Assembly: GCF_001425265.1 (NCBI RefSeq)
Contig: NZ_LMEC01000026.1
Coordinates: 1 to 64,000, forward strand
Reading direction: 5' to 3'
Length of the DNA stretch: 64,000 nucleotides
DNA from: Massilia sp. Root418
GTDB taxonomy: Bacteria > Pseudomonadota > Gammaproteobacteria > Burkholderiales > Burkholderiaceae_D
Every line of letters begins with the position of its first letter. The stretch's first letter is position 1. The translations under genes and the position numbers were made by a program. The notes under the pieces were generated by a model, which worked only from the letters and a program-made list of their open reading frames with translations, did no database searches and was not told the origin of the DNA. This document shows, piece by piece, positions 60,662 to 64,000 of this stretch.

Positions 60662-61204
60662 TTAAGGACTGCCGCCGCTTCGGGCGAGGCGAAAACCGAG
60701 ATCGTCGATGGCGAAGGTAGGATGGCTGCGGCGCCGGTTAGCGGCCAGGCAGCCGCGCTCCAGGTCGGCCCAGCCGCCGCCGCGGAACACGCGGTAGTCG
60801 CCGTAGACTTCCGCGTCATACAGGTCCGTGCACCATTCCCACACACTACCCAGCATGTCGTGCAAGCCCCAGGCGTTGGGCTGCTTGGCGCCGACGTCGT
60901 GCGTGCCACCGCCGGAATTGGATGCGTACCAGGCAATGGCATCAAGTTCGCCATAGCGCGTGGCGCCGGTGTCGTCTGCGCTCAGCGCGTAGCAGGCGGT
61001 CAGTCCCTCGGCCTGCGAAAGCTGGTTACAGTAATGTACCGCGTCCAGCCATGTGACGCCGACCACGGGGTTCTGCCCGGCCCGCACCGGCGAAGGCCAC
61101 GCGCCCGTCACGGCAGCGTATTGCGATTGGGTGACCGGGTAGCATGCAATTTGAAAGGATTCCAGCGTCACCGCCCAGGCACGGCATGTTCTGTCGTCGC
61201 GCAT
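60662..61204 (-). CDS. Shortened SUMF1/FGE-sulfatase-domain protein
   Basis: A 180-residue protein with the beginning and end of a formylglycine-generating-enzyme-like domain: FQIACYPVTQSQYAAVTG, NPVVGVTWLDAVHYCNQLS, WGLHDMLGSVWEWCTDLY, VFRGGGWAD and DDLGFRLAR. The core motif RLPTEAEWEYAARAG, always present between the second and third blocks, is missing; the chain jumps from YALSADDTG to ATRYGELDAIAWYASNS. AGGGAGCAATTTCC precedes ATG 61204. It is probably a structural (non-catalytic) FGE-fold protein or a deletion derivative. Confidence 0.78.
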   Translation of the reverse strand: MRDDRTCRAWAVTLESFQIACYPVTQSQYAAVTGAWPSPVRAGQNPVVGVTWLDAVHYCNQLSQAEGLTACYALSADDTGATRYGELDAIAWYASNSGGGTHDVGAKQPNAWGLHDMLGSVWEWCTDLYDAEVYGDYRVFRGGGWADLERGCLAANRRRSHPTFAIDDLGFRLARSGGSP

Positions 61205-61397
61205 GGAAATTGCTCCCTGCTAGATGGCGATCAAGTCTTGTTCGGGCATGAATTCAGGAAGGTTACTGGAATTAGGATTATGGCACGGCTGCAGCGGAGA
61301 AGCGGCCGACGGGCCGCTGCAAGGCAGGTTTACACCTGCACTTAGGCAATATATAGTTTGGCAACAACCCAGCCGGACCCACCCAAGGAGCCCGAGT

Positions 61398-62567
61398 ATG
61401 AACTTTGCCCCAGACCCGCCCGCCAAGCCCATCCTTCTGGTGGTGGACGACACTCCAGATAACCTGCTGCTAATGGCTAACCTGCTGAAGGATCTATACA
61501 CAGTGAAGGCTGCCAACAACGGCGAGAAGGCAATCAGCATTGCCCGAACCGTGCCGCAGCCGGACCTGATCCTGCTCGACATCATGATGCCCGGCATGAC
61601 AGGCCACGAGGTGGCGCGCATCCTGCAATCCGAACCCGGCACGCGCGACATCCCTATTATCTTCCTCACCGCCATGGCCTCCAGCGCGGACGAGACGGCC
61701 GGCCTGGAAATGGGCGCGGCCGACTACATCACCAAGCCGATCAGCCCGCCCGTGGTGCTGGCACGGGTGCGCACGCAACTCAAAGTCAAGGCGGCGGCCG
61801 AATTCCTGCGCGACAAGAACGACTACCTGGAGCAGGAAGTGCAGCGCCGCACCCGCGAGTTGGGCGCGATCCAGGACGTGACCATCCACGCCATGGCCTC
61901 GCTGGCCGAGACGCGCGACAACGAAACGGGCAACCATATCCGCCGCACGCAGCATTATGTGAAGGTGCTGGCCGAGCACTTGCGCGACCACCCGCGCTTC
62001 CGCCACTTCCTCGACGACGCCACCATCAAGCTCCTGTTCAAATCGGCGCCGCTGCACGACATCGGCAAGATCGGCATCCCGGACCGCATCCTGCTCAAGC
62101 CGGGCCGTTTCACGCCGGAAGAATTCGACATCATGAAGACCCACACCACGCTTGGCCGCGACGCCATCGCGCACGCCGAGCAACAGCTGGGCATGGACGT
62201 GGGATTCCTCAGCCTGGCCAAGGAAATCGCCTACAGCCACCAGGAAAAATGGGATGGCAGCGGCTACCCGCAGGGCTTGGCCGGCGACGCTATCCCGATC
62301 TCAGCGCGCTTGATGGCGGTGGCCGATGTGTATGATGCCTTAATCAGCCGCCGTGTCTACAAGGAAGGCATGCCGCATGAAAAGGCCGTCCAGATCATCG
62401 TGGAAGGCCGCGGCTCGCACTTCGATCCCGACGTCTGCGACGCCTTCCAGGCCTGCCTGCCGGTATTCCAGCAAATCGCCGCGCGCTTTGCAGATAGCGA
62501 TGCGGACATGGCCAGGCAAGCGGAGGCCATCGCTCATGTGGCGCCGGATCTGGGCGCAGCGCCGTGA
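61398..62567 (+). CDS. Response regulator with HD-GYP phosphodiesterase domain
   Basis: A 389-residue two-domain protein from ATG 61398, preceded by AAGGAGCCCGAGT. The receiver domain (residues ~10-130) has LLVVDDTPDN, the phospho-Asp in LILLDIMMPGMTGHE and ITKPISPPV (Lys). A coiled linker (~135-160) joins the HD-GYP domain (~160-365): ETGNHIRRTQ, APLHDIGKIGIPD (HD), KTHTTLGRDAI, and SHQEKWDGSGYPQGL (the GYP). It is predicted to hydrolyse cyclic di-GMP (EC 3.1.4.- family). Its stop overlaps the GTG of the following kinase by 4 bases. The leader (61205-61397) contains two small hairpins (AGCGGCC/GGCCGCT and GCAGGT/ACCTGC). Confidence 0.92.
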   Translation: MNFAPDPPAKPILLVVDDTPDNLLLMANLLKDLYTVKAANNGEKAISIARTVPQPDLILLDIMMPGMTGHEVARILQSEPGTRDIPIIFLTAMASSADETAGLEMGAADYITKPISPPVVLARVRTQLKVKAAAEFLRDKNDYLEQEVQRRTRELGAIQDVTIHAMASLAETRDNETGNHIRRTQHYVKVLAEHLRDHPRFRHFLDDATIKLLFKSAPLHDIGKIGIPDRILLKPGRFTPEEFDIMKTHTTLGRDAIAHAEQQLGMDVGFLSLAKEIAYSHQEKWDGSGYPQGLAGDAIPISARLMAVADVYDALISRRVYKEGMPHEKAVQIIVEGRGSHFDPDVCDAFQACLPVFQQIAARFADSDADMARQAEAIAHVAPDLGAAP

Positions 62568-64000
62568 AGTCGCCCATCGCTTACCTGGAACAGTGGCCGC
62601 TGCGCCGCAAGCTGATACTCGGCTTCTGCTCGCTGCTGCTGCTGTCGCTCGCCCTTGGCGTCCAGAGCCTGAGCACGCAGGACCAGCTGGGCCGCGATAT
62701 GCAGCGCATGCTGCGCGAAGGCCTGATCGGCATTGTGCAGGTCAAGGAGGCGCGCATCCAGCTGACCCGAATGGAACTGGCGCTGCACCGCATTGCCGGC
62801 GCGCGCGACCCCGCCGCGCGCGACCTGGCGCAGCAGGAACTGGAAGCAGCGCGAGAACACCTGCGCTTCGCCTCCGAAGAGGCGCGCACTACTCTGCTGC
62901 GTGCCGACAACCAGCAGCGCCTGGCCGCCTTCGAGGCACTGTTGGCTCGCATTGAACGCAGCAACGAGGACGCGCTCGACCTGGTCAAGCAAAACCGCCA
63001 GGCGGAAGCACGCGCCCTGCTGGACGATCCACGCTATGTGAAAGCCCTGCACGACGCCGACCACAACCTGGCCGAAATCGCCGCAATCAAGGACGCCAAC
63101 GTGCGTTCCACCATTTACGACATCCGCCAATTCGCACTAACTAGCAGCACGCTGACATACACGCTGCTGGTGGGCGGCCTGGGGCTGGCCTTCCTGCTGG
63201 CATGGTCAATCAGTCTGTCGATCCGCCGCCCCATCAATCAGGTACGCCAGGCAGTCGACGAACTGGCCGCCGGCAAGCTCGACAGCGCCATTCCGCATAC
63301 CGACTACCGCAACGAAACCGGCGACCTGGCGCGCGCCATCGTCAAGCTGCAGATTGAGGCGCGCCAGCTGGAAGCCCAGCGCTGGATCAAGGCGCAGGAG
63401 GCCGCCATCCAGGCCGAGCTGCAGCACGCCACCGCGCTGGACGAACTGGCGCAGCGCTTCCTGGCGCTGGTGGCGCCGCTGCTGCGGGTTGGGCGGGGCG
63501 TCCTGTACACCCCGGACGACAGCGGCCAGGTGCTGCGCCTGCGCGGTGGGTATGCGGTGGACGCGGCGCAGCCGCCGGCTGCCGAGCTGCCGTTCGGCAG
63601 CGGCCTGCTGGGCCAATGCGCGCAGGACCGCCAGCGGCGCCGCCTGGACGCGCTGCCGGAGCAATACACCCCCATCCAGTCGCAGCTGGGCCAAGCCCAG
63701 CCGCGCCACTTGCTGGTTCTGCCGCTGCTGCATGGGGACCGCCTGATGGGAGTGCTGGAGCTGGCCAGCTTCGAAGCGCCCGGTCCGGCCGAAGCCGAAC
63801 TGCTGGACGGCTTGCTGCCGCAGCTGGCCATGGCCATAGAAATCAAGCTCCGCAACCAGGCGGTGCGCACGCTGCTTGAGCGCACCGAACGCCAGTCGGC
63901 CGAACTGGCACAGCAGCAGGTGGCGCTGAAGGCCACGGAAGCCTGGTACCGCGGCATCATCGAGGCCGCGCCGGACGGCATGCTGGTGGTGGACGCCGGC
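62564..64000 (+). CDS. Sensor kinase N-terminus with 4-helix bundle, HAMP, GAF and PAS (3' partial)
   Basis: Translated from GTG 62564, overlapping the HD-GYP stop (GTGA), open to the right edge (479 residues visible). A first membrane helix (residues ~15-35, LILGFCSLLLLSLALGVQS), a helical periplasmic four-helix-bundle sensor (~40-185), a second membrane helix (~195-220, LLVGGLGLAFLLAWSISLSI), a HAMP linker (RRPINQVRQAVDELAAGKL), a coiled coil, a GAF domain (~290-430, FGSGLLGQCAQD, HLLVLPLLHGDRLMGVLELA) and the start of a PAS domain (WYRGIIEAAPDGMLVVDAG). The kinase and any receiver domains lie outside the window. It is a likely partner of the HD-GYP regulator. Confidence 0.85.
   Translation, partial: MKSPIAYLEQWPLRRKLILGFCSLLLLSLALGVQSLSTQDQLGRDMQRMLREGLIGIVQVKEARIQLTRMELALHRIAGARDPAARDLAQQELEAAREHLRFASEEARTTLLRADNQQRLAAFEALLARIERSNEDALDLVKQNRQAEARALLDDPRYVKALHDADHNLAEIAAIKDANVRSTIYDIRQFALTSSTLTYTLLVGGLGLAFLLAWSISLSIRRPINQVRQAVDELAAGKLDSAIPHTDYRNETGDLARAIVKLQIEARQLEAQRWIKAQEAAIQAELQHATALDELAQRFLALVAPLLRVGRGVLYTPDDSGQVLRLRGGYAVDAAQPPAAELPFGSGLLGQCAQDRQRRRLDALPEQYTPIQSQLGQAQPRHLLVLPLLHGDRLMGVLELASFEAPGPAEAELLDGLLPQLAMAIEIKLRNQAVRTLLERTERQSAELAQQQVALKATEAWYRGIIEAAPDGMLVVDAG

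Noticed and set aside
1-64000. tRNA or rRNA genes
   Set aside because: No cloverleaf with conserved T-loop (GTTCRA) and acceptor stem, or rRNA core sequence, was noticed in intergenic DNA; a dedicated tRNA scan would be needed to be certain.

Overview
The window is high-GC DNA dense with genes. Oxalate catabolism genes, large TonB-dependent receptors, an FdsGBAD-type formate dehydrogenase and the general gene style point to a betaproteobacterium of the Oxalobacteraceae (Massilia, Duganella or Janthinobacterium type). The genus is an inference. No rRNA, tRNA, CRISPR array or complete insertion sequence was recognised.

Region 1 (1-2000) is a lower-GC, type VI-like effector scrap: the C-terminus of a polymorphic toxin with an HNH-type nuclease tip, its likely immunity gene, and a 5'-truncated DUF4123 adaptor. 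Region 2 (2-9.5 kb) holds an orphan beta-propeller histidine kinase, a LysR regulator divergent from a dienelactone hydrolase, a Tat-exported alpha/beta hydrolase and an SDR oxidoreductase. Region 3 (8.8-15.4 kb) is a pectin/uronate-oligosaccharide locus: a GntR/FadR regulator and the operon GH105 hydrolase - DUF4861 - TonB receptor. Both promoters carry a palindromic operator placed in the 17-bp spacer between -35 and -10. Region 4 (15.5-17.7 kb) has a MazEF pair translationally chained to a DUF1460 lipoprotein, then a nitroreductase.

Region 5 (18.2-25.6 kb) is the most novel part. A Ser/Thr kinase with TPRs is followed by an overlapping unknown gene and two paralogous small peptides with a double-glycine leader-like motif. 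Convergent to these is an FHA-like sigma-54 activator, and divergent from that activator is a flavin amine oxidase plus an unknown gene behind a good sigma-54 (-24/-12) promoter. Region 6 (25.6-35.5 kb) is mixed: DUF3297, a CAP-domain protein, a large TonB receptor, MsrA, small membrane proteins, an SRPBCC protein, a secreted PHB depolymerase and a PAS protein.

Region 7 (35.6-55.4 kb) is an oxalotrophy island. It contains oxc-frc, a Crp/Fnr regulator, an oxlT-FAH-panE operon, a second frc operon with a degenerate hyi and a deacetylase, a quinone oxidoreductase, and the formate dehydrogenase operon fdsG-B-A-D with a divergent ModE/PBP-type regulator. A palindrome, TTGACCGCGGTCAA, recurs upstream of oxc/crp, a 54-aa gene, oxlT and frc2/quinone oxidoreductase and is the likely operator of the Crp/Fnr protein. 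In this model OxlT imports oxalate in exchange for formate, Frc and Oxc convert it through oxalyl-CoA to formyl-CoA, and Fds oxidises formate to CO2 with NADH production.

Region 8 (55.4-64 kb) holds repeat elements, a fused indolepyruvate ferredoxin oxidoreductase with a divergent Lrp regulator, a VOC protein, a small membrane protein, a shortened sulfatase-modifying-factor-like protein, and an HD-GYP response regulator overlapping a sensor kinase that runs off the right edge. Intergenic stretches are all shorter than about 300 bases.
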